In this document: in pieces, positions 8,596 to 18,141 of the stretch
Layout of the letters: each line of letters begins with the position of its first letter
How positions within the stretch are numbered: the first letter of the stretch is position 1
Assembly: GCF_003399765.1 (NCBI RefSeq)
Contig: NZ_NFZV01000017.1
Span: forward strand, 38,818-102,817
DNA length: 64,000 bases
Direction of reading: 5' to 3'
DNA from: Alkalilimnicola ehrlichii
GTDB lineage: Bacteria > Pseudomonadota > Gammaproteobacteria > Nitrococcales > AK92
Made by a program: the position numbers and the translations under genes
Notes under the pieces: generated by a model
The model's input: the letters and a program-made list of their open reading frames with translations, nothing else
Database searches by the model: none
Told to the model about the DNA's origin: nothing

Positions 8596-9465
8596 ATGAC
8601 GCTATGGGTCGCCACGTTACTAGGTATTATCCAGGGCGTGTTCATGTTTGTGCCGGTGAGTTCAACCGCGCATCTGGTACTGGCCCAGCACTGGCTGATT
8701 TCCCAAGGAGAGCCGTTGCCGCCGCCGGAAAGCGCCGAGATGATCCTCTTCGATCTGGTGGTTCATGTCGGCACGCTGGTATCGGTTGTGGTGGTGTTCT
8801 GGTCGAGTTTGCTGCGCTTGACCGGAGGGATCATGCGCGATAGCTACAGCTGGGCGGCGGCCGGCGGTAAGGCTTCCCGGGAGATGTTGTATCTGCGGCT
8901 CGGTCTGCTGTGTGTGCTGTCGGTATTTGCGACAGCCGTGGTCGGTTTTGCTCTGAAGGCGGGATTCGAGCGCGTATTCGCCTATCCGTTAGTCGTGGCG
9001 GGCACACTGACACTAACCGGCGTGCTGCTCTGGTTAAGCGATCGTTTACAGCCGCGTACCGTCAGTTTGCGCAAACTCAACCCCCGCACTGCCACGGTGA
9101 TCGGCGTTGCGCAGGGTTTTGCGCTGATTCCCGGGCTAAGCCGCAGCGGGATGACAATTACCTTTGCCTTATTCTCCGGGCTCAAACGACGGTGGGCCGC
9201 GGAGTACAGTTTTTTCTTGGCAATCCCGACGATTTTGGCGGCAACCGGCGCGCAAGCGTTGAGCGTCTTCTCGAACGGGGGATTGGACGGTTTGGACTAT
9301 GCCGCTTTATTCGTCGGCTTTGTCGTCGCGGCGCTGGTGGGTATCGTGGCGTTGAAAGCGGTGCTTTATTTTCTCTATAAGGCGCGTTTGAAGGTGTTCT
9401 CGTTTTACCTCTGGGCGCTGGCGGCGGTCGTGGCTTTTGGCTACATCGACCCGATCAAGGGTTAA
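8596..9465 (+). CDS. uppP: Undecaprenyl-diphosphatase
   Basis: A 289-residue polytopic membrane enzyme that dephosphorylates undecaprenyl pyrophosphate to recycle the lipid carrier for peptidoglycan and surface polysaccharides. The N-terminal GIIQGVFMFVPVSSTAHLVL corresponds to the family's GxxQGxxEFLPxSSxxHL motif, here with MFVP where EFLP is usual. The second signature, LIPGLSRSGMT, is intact and contains the catalytic serine/arginine. Eight or so hydrophobic segments follow the usual pattern. ATG at 8596 is chosen over GTG at 8590 because ACGGAG at 8582 is better spaced. The first-motif Glu to Met change is notable, because that Glu is normally conserved. Confidence 0.9.
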   Translation: MTLWVATLLGIIQGVFMFVPVSSTAHLVLAQHWLISQGEPLPPPESAEMILFDLVVHVGTLVSVVVVFWSSLLRLTGGIMRDSYSWAAAGGKASREMLYLRLGLLCVLSVFATAVVGFALKAGFERVFAYPLVVAGTLTLTGVLLWLSDRLQPRTVSLRKLNPRTATVIGVAQGFALIPGLSRSGMTITFALFSGLKRRWAAEYSFFLAIPTILAATGAQALSVFSNGGLDGLDYAALFVGFVVAALVGIVALKAVLYFLYKARLKVFSFYLWALAAVVAFGYIDPIKG

Positions 9466-9478
9466 GGCTGCGCCGCCT

Positions 9479-9502
9479 GCCCCGCGCCGATGGCGGCGGG
9501 GC
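9479..9502. terminator. Bidirectional hairpin between uppP and argH
   Basis: GCCCCGC (9479-9485) pairs with GCGGGGC (9496-9502), with a small inner stem, between two convergent genes. On the plus strand a TTTT follows ten bases later. Confidence 0.5.
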
Positions 9503-9512
9503 GCGAGCGGTT

Positions 9513-10910
9513 TTAGGCGAGTTGGTTCAAGCGCTCTTTAGCGCGCTTTACCTGTAAGCGGACTTGTGCCGGTGCGGTGCCGCCGAAGTGATCGCGGGCG
9601 CCGACGGAGCCTTCCAGCGTAAGCACATCGTGTACGTCCGCGGCGATGACATCGGAGAATTGCCGTAGCTCCTCCAGGCTCATTTCCGACAAGTCCTTAC
9701 CCTGCTCGACACCGTAGCGGACCGAACGGCCGACGATTTCGTGCGCGTCGCGGAACGGCACGCCTTTGCGAACCAGGTAATCGGCTAAATCGGTTGCTGT
9801 GGCAAAGCCCTTACGGGCCGCTTCGTAGGTGGTTTTGCGATTGACGGTCAGGGCCGGCACCATATCGGCAAACGCGTGCAAGCAGTTGCGTAACGTGTCG
9901 ATGGTGTCGAACAGCGGTTCCTTGTCTTCTTGATTGTCGCGGTTGTAAGCCAGCGGCTGCGATTTCATCAGCGTGAGCAAGGCCATCAACTGACCGTTCA
10001 CGCGGGCCGTTTTGCCGCGCACGATCTCCGCCACGTCCGGGTTTTTCTTTTGCGGCATGATCGAAGAGCCGGTGCAGAATCGATCCGGCAGCTCGATAAA
10101 GCCGGTCAGCGGCGAGGCCCAAATGATCATCTCTTCGGCCATGCGCGATAGATGCGTCAGCGTAATGGCGGCCGCAGCGCTGAATTCAATGGCGAAGTCG
10201 CGGTCCGAGACGGCGTCCAGCGAGTTGTTGCTGGGGGCGTCGAAGCCTAGCTCGGCCGCGGTGAAATCGCGGTCGATGGGAAAGCTGGTGCCGGCCAGGG
10301 CCGCCGAGCCCAGCGGCATAATGTTCATACGCTTGGCGCAATCTTCCAGGCGCCCTTGGTCGCGTACCAGCATTTCGTACCAGGCGAGCATGTGGTGGCC
10401 GAAGGTGATCGGTTGCGCTACTTGTAGGTGAGTAAAGCCGGGCATGATGGTGTCCGCTTCGCGCTCGGCCAGCTCCACCAGCCCCTTTTGAAAGCGAATC
10501 AGCTCCTGCCGGATCAGGGCAATGCTATCGCGTAGGTAGAGTCGGATATCGGTGGCGACTTGGTCGTTACGGGAGCGGCCGGTGTGGAGCTTCTTGCCGG
10601 CGTCGCCGATGCGATCGGTGAGTCGCTTTTCGATGTTCATATGGACATCTTCCAGCTCCGGCAGCCAAGCGAAGTCGCCGCGTTCGATCTCGACTAAAAT
10701 TTCTTCCAAACCCTTGATGATAGCGTCCCGCTCGTCCTCGGTGAGCACGCCGACCTTGGTCAGCATGCGCGCATGAGCGATGGAGCCGCGAATGTCGTGC
10801 TGATACAGCCTGCGGTCGAAATGTTCGGAGGCGGTAAACTGTTCGACGAAAGCGTCGGTTGCTTCGGTGAAGCGCCCGGTCCAGAGTTGGCTCGAGGTCT
10901 TGTCGCTCAT
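9513..10910 (-). CDS. argH: Argininosuccinate lyase
   Basis: A 465-residue enzyme of the fumarase/aspartase superfamily that splits argininosuccinate into arginine and fumarate, the last step of arginine synthesis. The fumarate-lyase signature [12 protein letters not shown] is intact, as are [12 protein letters not shown] near residue 110 and the C-terminal [15 protein letters not shown] at 10910 ([14 protein letters not shown]) is the start, matching the usual N-terminus; the 80-codon upstream extension is not protein-like. It lies divergent to algZ, the same arrangement as in Pseudomonas. Confidence 0.95.
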   Translation of the reverse strand: MSDKTSSQLWTGRFTEATDAFVEQFTASEHFDRRLYQHDIRGSIAHARMLTKVGVLTEDERDAIIKGLEEILVEIERGDFAWLPELEDVHMNIEKRLTDRIGDAGKKLHTGRSRNDQVATDIRLYLRDSIALIRQELIRFQKGLVELAEREADTIMPGFTHLQVAQPITFGHHMLAWYEMLVRDQGRLEDCAKRMNIMPLGSAALAGTSFPIDRDFTAAELGFDAPSNNSLDAVSDRDFAIEFSAAAAITLTHLSRMAEEMIIWASPLTGFIELPDRFCTGSSIMPQKKNPDVAEIVRGKTARVNGQLMALLTLMKSQPLAYNRDNQEDKEPLFDTIDTLRNCLHAFADMVPALTVNRKTTYEAARKGFATATDLADYLVRKGVPFRDAHEIVGRSVRYGVEQGKDLSEMSLEELRQFSDVIAADVHDVLTLEGSVGARDHFGGTAPAQVRLQVKRAKERLNQLA

Positions 10911-11160
10911 GTACTGTTCCCTGCTATGCCTTTGGGGTGCTTGATGGGGGCACAGTATAGCGGTTAGCGCGCCGCCGAAAAACGTGCACGAAGGCGCGAG
11001 CGTTGAAGGTAGGCGAGTTTGGGCGTCGCTGCGCCTTGTTCCATACTCTACTAACGGAGCCGAGCATAGAGGATAATGACCGTTCTTTTGGCAGAGCGCC
11101 GACAACTCCTTGGCGGCGCTCTGCGGCGGCAGTGGGAAGAATAACAACAACGGAGTGTCA

Positions 11161-12197
11161 GTGCGGGAAGCCGATTTTTTCTGCCCAATTTCTGCGAAGT
11201 ACGCAACCTCTTGGTCGTGGTTCTGGTGGCGCAGTTATTGGCGTTTATCCTGGTGTTGGCCGAGCCTGCCGGCGGCGAGCGTTGGCAATCGCTGGGGTTG
11301 GTCTCCCTCTTTGTGCAATGGATCGTCCTCGGTAGTGCCGCGCTTTTGTGTTTGCTGCGAACTTGGTTGGCGCGCTGGGGTATGGTCGGCGGTGCGTTAG
11401 CCGCCTACGCTCTTATTTTATTGATGGCGCTTGCCGTTAGCGGCGTCGGCCATTGGTTGTTCGCGCCTTATGCCGGTACTGCGGTCCGTATCGATTTTAT
11501 GCTGCGTAGCCTGACCGTGACGGCCATCATTGCGGCTGTGGCATTGCGTTATCTCTATGTACAGCATCAGTGGAAACGTCGTTTAGAGAGCGAGGCAGCA
11601 GCGCGTATCGATGCCCTGCAAGCGCGGATTCGACCGCATTTTCTCTTTAATAGCCTGAACACAATCGCTTCTATGATTCCGCAGGCACCGGCCCAGGCCG
11701 AAGCGGCAGTGGAGGATCTTGCCGATCTTTTCCGGGCCAGTTTAAGTCGCAGCGATCGTTTGGTTCCCTTACGTAACGAACTCGAACTAGCGCGGGATTA
11801 TCTGCAACTGGAAGCCTTGCGCTTAGGCGATCGCCTGAAGGTCGAGTGGGCGACGGAGCGTCTGCCGGAGGACGCCCTGCTGCCGCCGATGACCTTACAG
11901 CCGTTGTTGGAGAATGCCGTTTACCACGGTATCGAGCCGCATGTGCAAGGCGGCACGGTGCGTATCTCGGGGGCTATGGAGAGCGCTCGGCTTCGACTAT
12001 GCCTGTCCAATCCGCTGCCGCCGGCGCGGCATCGACGGCGTTCCGGGTTGGGAATGGCACTGGACAATACCCGGCAGAGGATAAGGCTCGCCTTGGGGCC
12101 GAAGGCCGACCTAACGGCGCTTGCCGAAGCCGGAGAGTATCGCGTTGAACTTGTACTGCCCTATGTGAGCAAGCCCGATGAAGATACTGATCGTTGA
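11161..12197 (+). CDS. algZ: LytS/AlgZ-type sensor histidine kinase (one-base frameshift near start)
   Basis: Downstream of 11181 the frame encodes four membrane helices, then a His_kinase domain with [15 protein letters not shown] (H-box) and [10 protein letters not shown] (N-box). The usual AlgZ N-terminus, [18 protein letters not shown], appears only if one T is added to the T6 run at 11175-11180; without it the gene would start at TTG 11211 and lose about 17 residues. GTG at 11161 follows CGGAG. The restored length is about 345 residues, normal for the family. The kinase partners with the overlapping response regulator. In Pseudomonas AlgZ (FimS) controls alginate, type IV pili and virulence; the target here is unknown. 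Confidence 0.85.
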
Positions 12198-12912
12198 CGA
12201 CGAAGCGCCCGCCCGGGCGCGGTTGCGAAGCCTGATAGAGGCTCTCGGCGAGCACGATGTTGTGGCCGACGCCGGTAACGGCGCCGAGGCGTTGGCGGCG
12301 GTGGAGCAAGCCGCCCCTGAGGTTGTGCTGCTCGATATTCGAATGCCTGGTATGGACGGCTTGGCGACCGCGAGACAGCTTGGCCGTTTAGCGGAGCCGC
12401 CGGCAGTGATCTTCGTGACCGCTTATGGCGACTACGCGCTGGACGCCTTCGATGCGCAGGCTGTCGATTATCTGCTAAAGCCGGTTCGGCGGGAGCGTTT
12501 GGCAACGGCCCTTGGTAAGGCGCGACGCTTAAACCGTGCCCAGCTGGATGCGTTGGGAACGCTCGATGCCGACGATGCACGCGATCACATCTTATGCCGC
12601 CGCCGGGGCCGTATGGAGCTGATTCCGCTGGAGGAGATTCGCTATTTTCAGGCCGATCAGAAGTATGTCACCGTCGAGCACTTAAACGGTAGCGACCTGA
12701 TCGAGGATTCATTGAGGAGCTTAGAGCAGGTTTTCGGCGATAAAGTCTTGCGTATTCATCGTAATGCGTTGGTGAATCCCCATTTTCTGACGGGGATGGA
12801 GAAGTCCGGCGGACGCTATTATCTATTGCTGCGAGGGTGCACGGACCGCTTGGAGGTGAGCCGCCGCCAAGTGCCGGAGCTGCGTAGTACCTTGCGGCGG
12901 ATGGGGTTGTAA
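12178..12912 (+). CDS. algR: LytTR-family response regulator
   Basis: A 244-residue regulator with a receiver domain (DDE acidic pocket, phosphoacceptor Asp53 in VLLDIRMPG, conserved Thr in VTAYGD and Lys in LLKP) and a C-terminal LytTR DNA-binding domain (about residues 140-244, with FQADQKYVTVEH and VLRIHRNALVN). The ATG lies inside the 3' end of algZ, so the pair is translationally coupled. Its position just upstream of hemC is the conserved algR-hemC arrangement. Confidence 0.93.
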   Translation: MKILIVDDEAPARARLRSLIEALGEHDVVADAGNGAEALAAVEQAAPEVVLLDIRMPGMDGLATARQLGRLAEPPAVIFVTAYGDYALDAFDAQAVDYLLKPVRRERLATALGKARRLNRAQLDALGTLDADDARDHILCRRRGRMELIPLEEIRYFQADQKYVTVEHLNGSDLIEDSLRSLEQVFGDKVLRIHRNALVNPHFLTGMEKSGGRYYLLLRGCTDRLEVSRRQVPELRSTLRRMGL

Positions 12913-13008
12913 TCTTGCGGCAGCGTTACGGGTGAACCGAAGGCGCTCTCATGGCATCCTATGGCAGCCGTTTCCGGCTATGGTCCACTGCGCCCGATAG
13001 AGGTTTAC

Positions 13009-13935
13009 ATGCCGACAGAGCTCATTCGTATCGCCACTCGTAAAAGTCCGCTCGCCGTTTGGCAGGCCGAGCACGTTGCGCGTTTGCTAAAGACGTTTCA
13101 CCCCGGCCTGGATGTCGAGTTAGTCCGGATGAGTACGCGCGGCGATAAGATCCTCGATGCGCCCCTGGCGAAAATCGGCGGCAAAGCGTTGTTCGTGAAA
13201 GAGCTCGAAGAAGGGCTGTATGAGGGCCGCGCCGACATTGCGGTGCATTCCATGAAAGACGTACCGGCCGAGCTGCCCGAAGGATTGCACTTGCCCGTGA
13301 TCCTTGAGCGGGAAGACCCGCGCGATGCCTTCGTCTCGCCGCGCTATGAGCGAGTCGAGGATTTGCCGCACGGTGCGCACGTGGGAACGGCAAGCTTGCG
13401 CCGACAGTGTCAGTTGCTCGCGCGCCGGCCCGATTTGCGGGTGTCGACCCTGCGAGGCAACGTCAACACCCGTTTAGGCAAGCTCGACGCCGGCGAGTTC
13501 GATGCCATCGTGTTGGCCGCTTCCGGGCTTAAACGCTTGCAGTTCGACCACCGGATTCGTTACGAGCTGCCGCCGGAGGAAAGCCTGCCCGCGGTCGGCC
13601 AAGGAGCGCTGGGGATCGAGTGCCGGATAGACGACGAGCGCGTCAATCGCTTGATCGCGCCACTCGATCACCCCGACACGCATACCCGCGTGCGGGCGGA
13701 ACGAGCCATGAACGCTTGTTTGCAGGGCAGCTGCCAAGTACCCATCGGCTCTTACGCGTTGCTGGAGAATGGCGAGCTTTACTTGCGCGGTTTGGTTGGC
13801 TCGGTCGACGGCCAACGGGTCGTGCGCGGGGAAATCCGCGGCGCGGCCGATTCGGCGGTCGAGCTTGGGCGCCAATTGGGCGAGACACTGCTGGCAGATG
13901 GCGCTCGCGAAATCCTGGATGAGCTTTATGAATAA
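13009..13935 (+). CDS. hemC: Hydroxymethylbilane synthase (porphobilinogen deaminase)
   Basis: A 308-residue enzyme that polymerises four porphobilinogens into hydroxymethylbilane for haem synthesis. It begins [18 protein letters not shown] and contains the substrate-binding loop [10 protein letters not shown], the catalytic [12 protein letters not shown], and the cofactor cysteine in [12 protein letters not shown] that carries the dipyrromethane primer. ATG at 13009 is chosen because AGAGG precedes it and it matches family starts; the upstream ATG at 12961 adds 16 unrelated residues. It is first of a hemC-hemD-hemX-hemY cluster. Confidence 0.95.
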   Translation: MPTELIRIATRKSPLAVWQAEHVARLLKTFHPGLDVELVRMSTRGDKILDAPLAKIGGKALFVKELEEGLYEGRADIAVHSMKDVPAELPEGLHLPVILEREDPRDAFVSPRYERVEDLPHGAHVGTASLRRQCQLLARRPDLRVSTLRGNVNTRLGKLDAGEFDAIVLAASGLKRLQFDHRIRYELPPEESLPAVGQGALGIECRIDDERVNRLIAPLDHPDTHTRVRAERAMNACLQGSCQVPIGSYALLENGELYLRGLVGSVDGQRVVRGEIRGAADSAVELGRQLGETLLADGAREILDELYE

Positions 13936-14015
13936 TCGGCAGCTTGTTTCGAATGCCGTTAGGACGCAGCTGTATCTTGAGATACGAGGCCTGCGGCGAG
14001 GGCGCGGAGACCGTC

Positions 14016-14786
14016 GTGGCTAAGCCGCTCGCCGGTTGTTCGGTGTTGGTGACGCGCCCGCAAGCGCAGGCGGATGGTTTATGCCGGCGCTTGGAAGCGC
14101 TGGGCGCTGCGCCGGTACGGTTGCCGACGCTATTGATCGGCCCGGTAGCGGCCTCGCCGGCGCTGGATGCGGCGATCGCCGATGTAGCCGTTGCCGACTG
14201 GATTATCTTCGCTAGCCGAAACGCCGTAAGCTATGGTTTCGAGTTACTGGACGAGCGCGGTTTACGTTTGAATCCGCAAGCGCGGCTTGCCACAGTAGGA
14301 ACCGGAACGGCTCACGAGTTGCGTAAGCACGGATATCGGGTAACGTGTAAGCCCAAGGCCGGTTTTAACACCGAAGCGTTGCTCGATATGCCCGAGTTCG
14401 CGGTTGGTATGGGCGATCGGGTTTTGATTTTTCGGGGGCGCGGCGGCCGTGCCTTGATGGGCGATACCTTAAAGGAGCGAGGTGCCCGGGTGCGGTTTGT
14501 CGAAGTGTATCAGCGCCTACAGCCGGACCTTGACGTGCGAGCCGCGTTAATGGCCTGGCGCGCGTGCGAACGGCGCTGGACGATCGTCACCAGCGAAGAA
14601 GGGCTTGGTAACTTATTGCGGATGGTTGGAGACGCCGCCGACGAGCTACGTAGCTACGGATTGGTTACCGTCAGCGAACGTTTGATCGCTGCCGCGCGTC
14701 GGCGGGGATGGTCGGGGCCGATACGTTTGGCAGCTTCGCCCGGCGATAACGGACTGACCGATGCCCTGCTCAACGAGAACGACTAA
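14016..14786 (+). CDS. hemD: Uroporphyrinogen-III synthase
   Basis: A protein of about 256 residues that cyclises hydroxymethylbilane with D-ring inversion. The sequence shows the weakly conserved HemD pattern: SVLVTRPQAQADGLCRRLEALGA at the start, WIIFASRNAV, VGTGTAHELRKHG and WTIVTSEEGL in the second half. GTG at 14016, after GGAGA, is the likely start; the frame also allows TTG at 13944, which would add 24 unrelated residues. It follows hemC by 80 bases and precedes hemX by 15. Confidence 0.88.
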   Translation: MAKPLAGCSVLVTRPQAQADGLCRRLEALGAAPVRLPTLLIGPVAASPALDAAIADVAVADWIIFASRNAVSYGFELLDERGLRLNPQARLATVGTGTAHELRKHGYRVTCKPKAGFNTEALLDMPEFAVGMGDRVLIFRGRGGRALMGDTLKERGARVRFVEVYQRLQPDLDVRAALMAWRACERRWTIVTSEEGLGNLLRMVGDAADELRSYGLVTVSERLIAAARRRGWSGPIRLAASPGDNGLTDALLNEND

Positions 14787-14801
14787 AGGAATCGGGACAC
14801 C

Positions 14802-16007
14802 ATGGCTGATAACAACGACAAGGACATCGGCGATAAGGATAGCGCCGAAGGCACGCAGAAAACAGCAATCCCGGACCCGTCACGGGGAAGCGAACAGAAC
14901 GCCGGTGCCAAAGAGGCCGGTAGTCGTGCGCAATCGGCTAAGGGCGCCAAGCGGCCGGCGGAAAGCGGCGGCGAGCGCAAAGGCGGAGGCGGTGCGCTCG
15001 GTGCACTAGCGCTGGCGATCGCGCTGCTTGTGGCGCTAGCCGTTGCGGGCGGCGGTTATTACCTCTGGGGCGAGCTACAGCGGCTGCAATCGGCGCAAAC
15101 GGGCCTGGTAAGCAGTGCCGAGCTGAGCGCATTCGAGGGTCGCGTCGAAAGTGCGGTACAGGAAACGTCCGAATTACGGGCGCGGATGTCCGCCTTAACG
15201 GAAGACCGCTCGGTAGCAGACAGAGAAGTTATTCGTTTGCAGGAGCAGGTCTCCGGGCTGGAAAGCGCTCACCAGGCTCTCCACCAGCGTATGGCGCGTA
15301 TCGACGATATGGCCGAGGCTTATCGCGAAGACTGGATTCGTGGTGAAGTGGCTTATCTTGCCCGTATCGCAGACCACCGGCTGCGCTTTCATGAGGACAT
15401 AAGCGCCGCTGCCGATGCCTTGCAGCTGGCTGACGATCTGCTTGCGAACCTGGGCACGGGAGCCTTTGAGCAACAGCAAGCGATTAGCCGTGCCTCGCGC
15501 CGCTTGGCTCAGGTGGAGATTCCCGATACCGATGCGTTCGCTCGTCGCCTGGAAACGTTGATCGACGGTTTAGAAGGCTTGCCGATCGCCCATCAAGGAG
15601 AGCCATTGGAACCCGAGCCGACGCCGGCGGAGACGGACGAGGCCGATAATTGGCGGGAGGCCTTGAGCCGGGCCTGGGATCGTTTTACCGACAGCCTGGG
15701 GCAGTTGGTTATCGTCGAGCGCAATCGCACGGCGGTGCCGTTGTTAGCGCCTGAGGAGCGGTATTTTCTCTACCAAAATCTACGTCTTAGCCTGATGACG
15801 GCGCGCCTTGCCCTGCTCGAAGGTAATGCCGAGCTGTATCGGCGCAGCCTAGAGCAGGCCGGCGAATGGTTGACGCGCTACTACGATGTTGAGGATCCCC
15901 GTGTAAGCGAAGCACTCGAGGAGATCGAGCAGCTGGCCGGGCAGCGTATCCGTCCTGCATTGCCCGATCTTCGAGCGTTGCTGGAACCGGTCACCGAACA
16001 GGACTGA
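14802..16007 (+). CDS. hemX: HemX-like membrane protein
   Basis: A 401-residue protein with a hydrophilic, Lys/Ala/Gly-rich cytoplasmic N-terminus (1-65), one membrane helix (about 67-88, LALAIALLVALAVAGGGYY), and a long helical, partly coiled-coil periplasmic domain. This is the HemX architecture. The label uroporphyrinogen-III C-methyltransferase found in databases is misleading: no SAM-binding methylase motifs are present. It lies between hemD and hemY, as usual, and probably helps organise haem synthesis at the membrane. Confidence 0.88.
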   Translation: MADNNDKDIGDKDSAEGTQKTAIPDPSRGSEQNAGAKEAGSRAQSAKGAKRPAESGGERKGGGGALGALALAIALLVALAVAGGGYYLWGELQRLQSAQTGLVSSAELSAFEGRVESAVQETSELRARMSALTEDRSVADREVIRLQEQVSGLESAHQALHQRMARIDDMAEAYREDWIRGEVAYLARIADHRLRFHEDISAAADALQLADDLLANLGTGAFEQQQAISRASRRLAQVEIPDTDAFARRLETLIDGLEGLPIAHQGEPLEPEPTPAETDEADNWREALSRAWDRFTDSLGQLVIVERNRTAVPLLAPEERYFLYQNLRLSLMTARLALLEGNAELYRRSLEQAGEWLTRYYDVEDPRVSEALEEIEQLAGQRIRPALPDLRALLEPVTEQD

Positions 16008-16020
16008 TAAGGAGGTCGCC

Positions 16021-17268
16021 ATGAAAAAGCTGTTCGGGGCATTACTGGTTCTGCTCGTGAGCGTGGCGGCTGCGCTCTGGTTTCAGGACCAGGGCGGGTT
16101 TGTCGTTATCCACTTCGGGGAGTGGTCGGTTCAGGTCCGCGTATTCTTCTTCGTCGGCGCGATAATCGCGTCCGTATTTTTGCTGTATCTGATTGTCGGC
16201 ATCATCCGAGGCTTACTCGGTCTACCGAGCGGAATGCGGCGCTGGATAGGCGAGCGTAAGCAAAATCGCACGCGGGCGCGTTTGGTGGAAGGCATGATTC
16301 GTACTGCCGAAGGCCGTTATGCGGACGCCGAGAAAGTGCTGCTAAAGGATATCGAGCGCGCCGAGGCGCCAGAGTTGCATTATTTAGCGGCGGCCGTTGC
16401 CGCTCAACGCCTGGAGGCACCGGAGCGGCGTAACGAATACTTGGCGAAGGCGGACCGAAGCGGCCGCAAAGCCGGGTTGGCGATCGGGCTGATTCAAGCG
16501 CAGCTACAGTACGAAGGCGGCGAGCTGGAGCAGGCGTTGGCGAGCCTGAATTACCTGCATGATCGTGCCCCGAATAACCGGCGTGTTCTCAAGCTGCTTT
16601 TGCAGGTGTGCGAGCAGCTGAAAGACTGGGAACGCATCGACACCCTCGTGCCGGAGCTACGCAAACAGGGCGTACTAAACGAACCGGAAGCGTATCGGTT
16701 ACAGGTCGAAACGGCGAAACATCGACTGGAAACCGCCCTACGTAGAAACGAGCGCGATTTGGACGCAGTCTGGCAAAGCTTGGCGAAACCGGTGCGGGAG
16801 GATGATAGCGTCTTGCTCATTTACGTCGATGCCTTGTCGGTGAAAAAGCGCGAAGACGAAGCGGAGAAACTGCTCCGTACCCGTCTACAAAAGCGCTGGA
16901 GTGCCGATTTGGTGGCGCGTTACGGCGCCTTGCGCGACGCATCCGACAAGGCGCTGCCCCAACTCGATAAGTGGCTGAAAGAGCGCCCTGAGGACCCGGT
17001 ACTGCTGTTTGCCGCCGGCCGGCAATGCCTACGCGGTCGGTTGTGGGGGCGTGCTCGCAGCTATTTCGAGGCGGCTGTCGCCAGGAATCCGCAAGCGGAA
17101 ATTTACCAGGCCCTAGGGGGCTTGCTAGAGCAGCTTGGCGAGACGGACGCGGCTCGGGAGTGTTTCCGGAAAGCCGTTGAGCTTTTCACCGGGCAGCCGA
17201 CATTGGCCGAGTTAAGCGAAACCGATAAAGCGGCTTTGGCCGGTCATGGCACAAGTGCCGGGTCGTAA
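16021..17268 (+). CDS. hemY: HemY-like TPR membrane protein
   Basis: A 415-residue protein with two N-terminal membrane helices (about 3-20 and 41-65; the first ends before the short FQDQGGFVVIHFGEW loop typical of HemY) and a cytoplasmic TPR-like helical domain. Repeats such as AEGRYADAEKVLLKDIERAEAPELHY are visible. It is the proteobacterial HemY of hem clusters, not the unrelated protoporphyrinogen oxidase of the same name. An AAGGAGGTC ribosome site precedes the ATG. A terminator follows at 17280. Confidence 0.88.
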   Translation: MKKLFGALLVLLVSVAAALWFQDQGGFVVIHFGEWSVQVRVFFFVGAIIASVFLLYLIVGIIRGLLGLPSGMRRWIGERKQNRTRARLVEGMIRTAEGRYADAEKVLLKDIERAEAPELHYLAAAVAAQRLEAPERRNEYLAKADRSGRKAGLAIGLIQAQLQYEGGELEQALASLNYLHDRAPNNRRVLKLLLQVCEQLKDWERIDTLVPELRKQGVLNEPEAYRLQVETAKHRLETALRRNERDLDAVWQSLAKPVREDDSVLLIYVDALSVKKREDEAEKLLRTRLQKRWSADLVARYGALRDASDKALPQLDKWLKERPEDPVLLFAAGRQCLRGRLWGRARSYFEAAVARNPQAEIYQALGGLLEQLGETDAARECFRKAVELFTGQPTLAELSETDKAALAGHGTSAGS

Positions 17269-17279
17269 AGCGAGCTTGC

Positions 17280-17311
17280 CTACCGCGGGTCAGCTTATCT
17301 GCCCGCGGTAG
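17280..17311. terminator. Hairpin between hemY and convergent lipoprotein gene
   Basis: A perfect 10-bp repeat CTACCGCGGG / CCCGCGGTAG with a 12-base loop separates two convergent genes. No clear T-tract is present on either side. Confidence 0.55.
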
Positions 17312-17341
17312 ATACCTACCTGTGCCGTGCTAACCCAAAGA

Positions 17342-17863
17342 CTAAGCTTCGACGCTTTGTTCCTCTTCCATGGTAGCGCCGCGGTCGGCACAGCGAGCGC
17401 TGAATTGGCCGTTCTGGTGCGGTTGGCCTAGGCGCCCGAAACTGCCCGCGCCGTGTACCAGGCGATCCTCTATTCGTACCAGCGACGGGTCCAAGCGGGC
17501 GGCATAACTTGCTACTGGCGAGTTATAGCGCCCCAGTATGCGGACGACTACGGCTGCCGCTTCGGTGCCGCCATCGGCATGGACGGTGAAGGGACGTCCG
17601 TCGTCCGTCGTGCCCTGCCCAGTGATCATGAAGCGTCCCATGCTGGTCGGTTGATGAATGGAGCAGAGGCGGATGTCGAAGTTGTACCGCGTTTCCCCAA
17701 TGATCACCGTGCCGCTGCGGGCCGGTAACGGGCTTGCCTCCCACTGCGTGGCATCGATGCCTGCGGTTTCTTCGCCCATACTCGTGGAATCGTGCTTGCC
17801 GGTGTCGCAGCCGATAGCCAGGGTGCCGATGAGCATCATCGCCGCAATAATGCGCGCATCCAT
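17342..17863 (-). CDS. Putative lipoprotein of unknown function
   Basis: A 173-residue protein with a short lipoprotein signal ending in lipobox LAIGC (Cys19). The mature part is a small beta-rich domain with SGTVIIGETRYNFDIRLCSIHQ and, near the end, NGQFSARC; the two cysteines could form a disulphide. The last residues are acidic. I do not recognise a family. It stands alone between the hem cluster and the inverted-repeat element at 17909. Confidence 0.65.
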   Translation of the reverse strand: MDARIIAAMMLIGTLAIGCDTGKHDSTSMGEETAGIDATQWEASPLPARSGTVIIGETRYNFDIRLCSIHQPTSMGRFMITGQGTTDDGRPFTVHADGGTEAAAVVVRILGRYNSPVASYAARLDPSLVRIEDRLVHGAGSFGRLGQPHQNGQFSARCADRGATMEEEQSVEA

Positions 17864-17908
17864 ACGTATTCTCCCTTTACGTTTTCGTTACGCACATACG
17901 TCGTTGTA

Positions 17909-17980
17909 AACCTTCTCGCCAATATTGCTCGGCAAGGCGAGCAAGCGCCGCCGAGGCCCGACAACATTGGCGAGAAGGTT
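17909..17980. repeat. Nested inverted repeat (15-bp perfect arms)
   Basis: AACCTTCTCGCCAAT (17909-17923) and its exact complement (17966-17980) flank 42 bases that contain a further small palindrome starting CTCGGC. The element sits in a 278-base gap upstream of the lipoprotein gene and downstream of qor. It could be a cruciform-forming operator, a REP/MITE-like insertion, or a terminator with an unusually long loop; the sequence does not decide. Confidence 0.55.
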
Positions 17981-18141
17981 AAGGCACGTTGCATGCCCGC
18001 TGTTTTATCGCCCCGTAATACCCGATGGAGAAGCCAGCCTTGCCTTGGCAGGCCGTTGTACGAGGTATCGAAGGGCGTATGCCGTCCCTCTCGGATATAA
18101 GGGCCGATGCGGCAGAACAGGAAGGCCGGCTGTGGGAAAAA

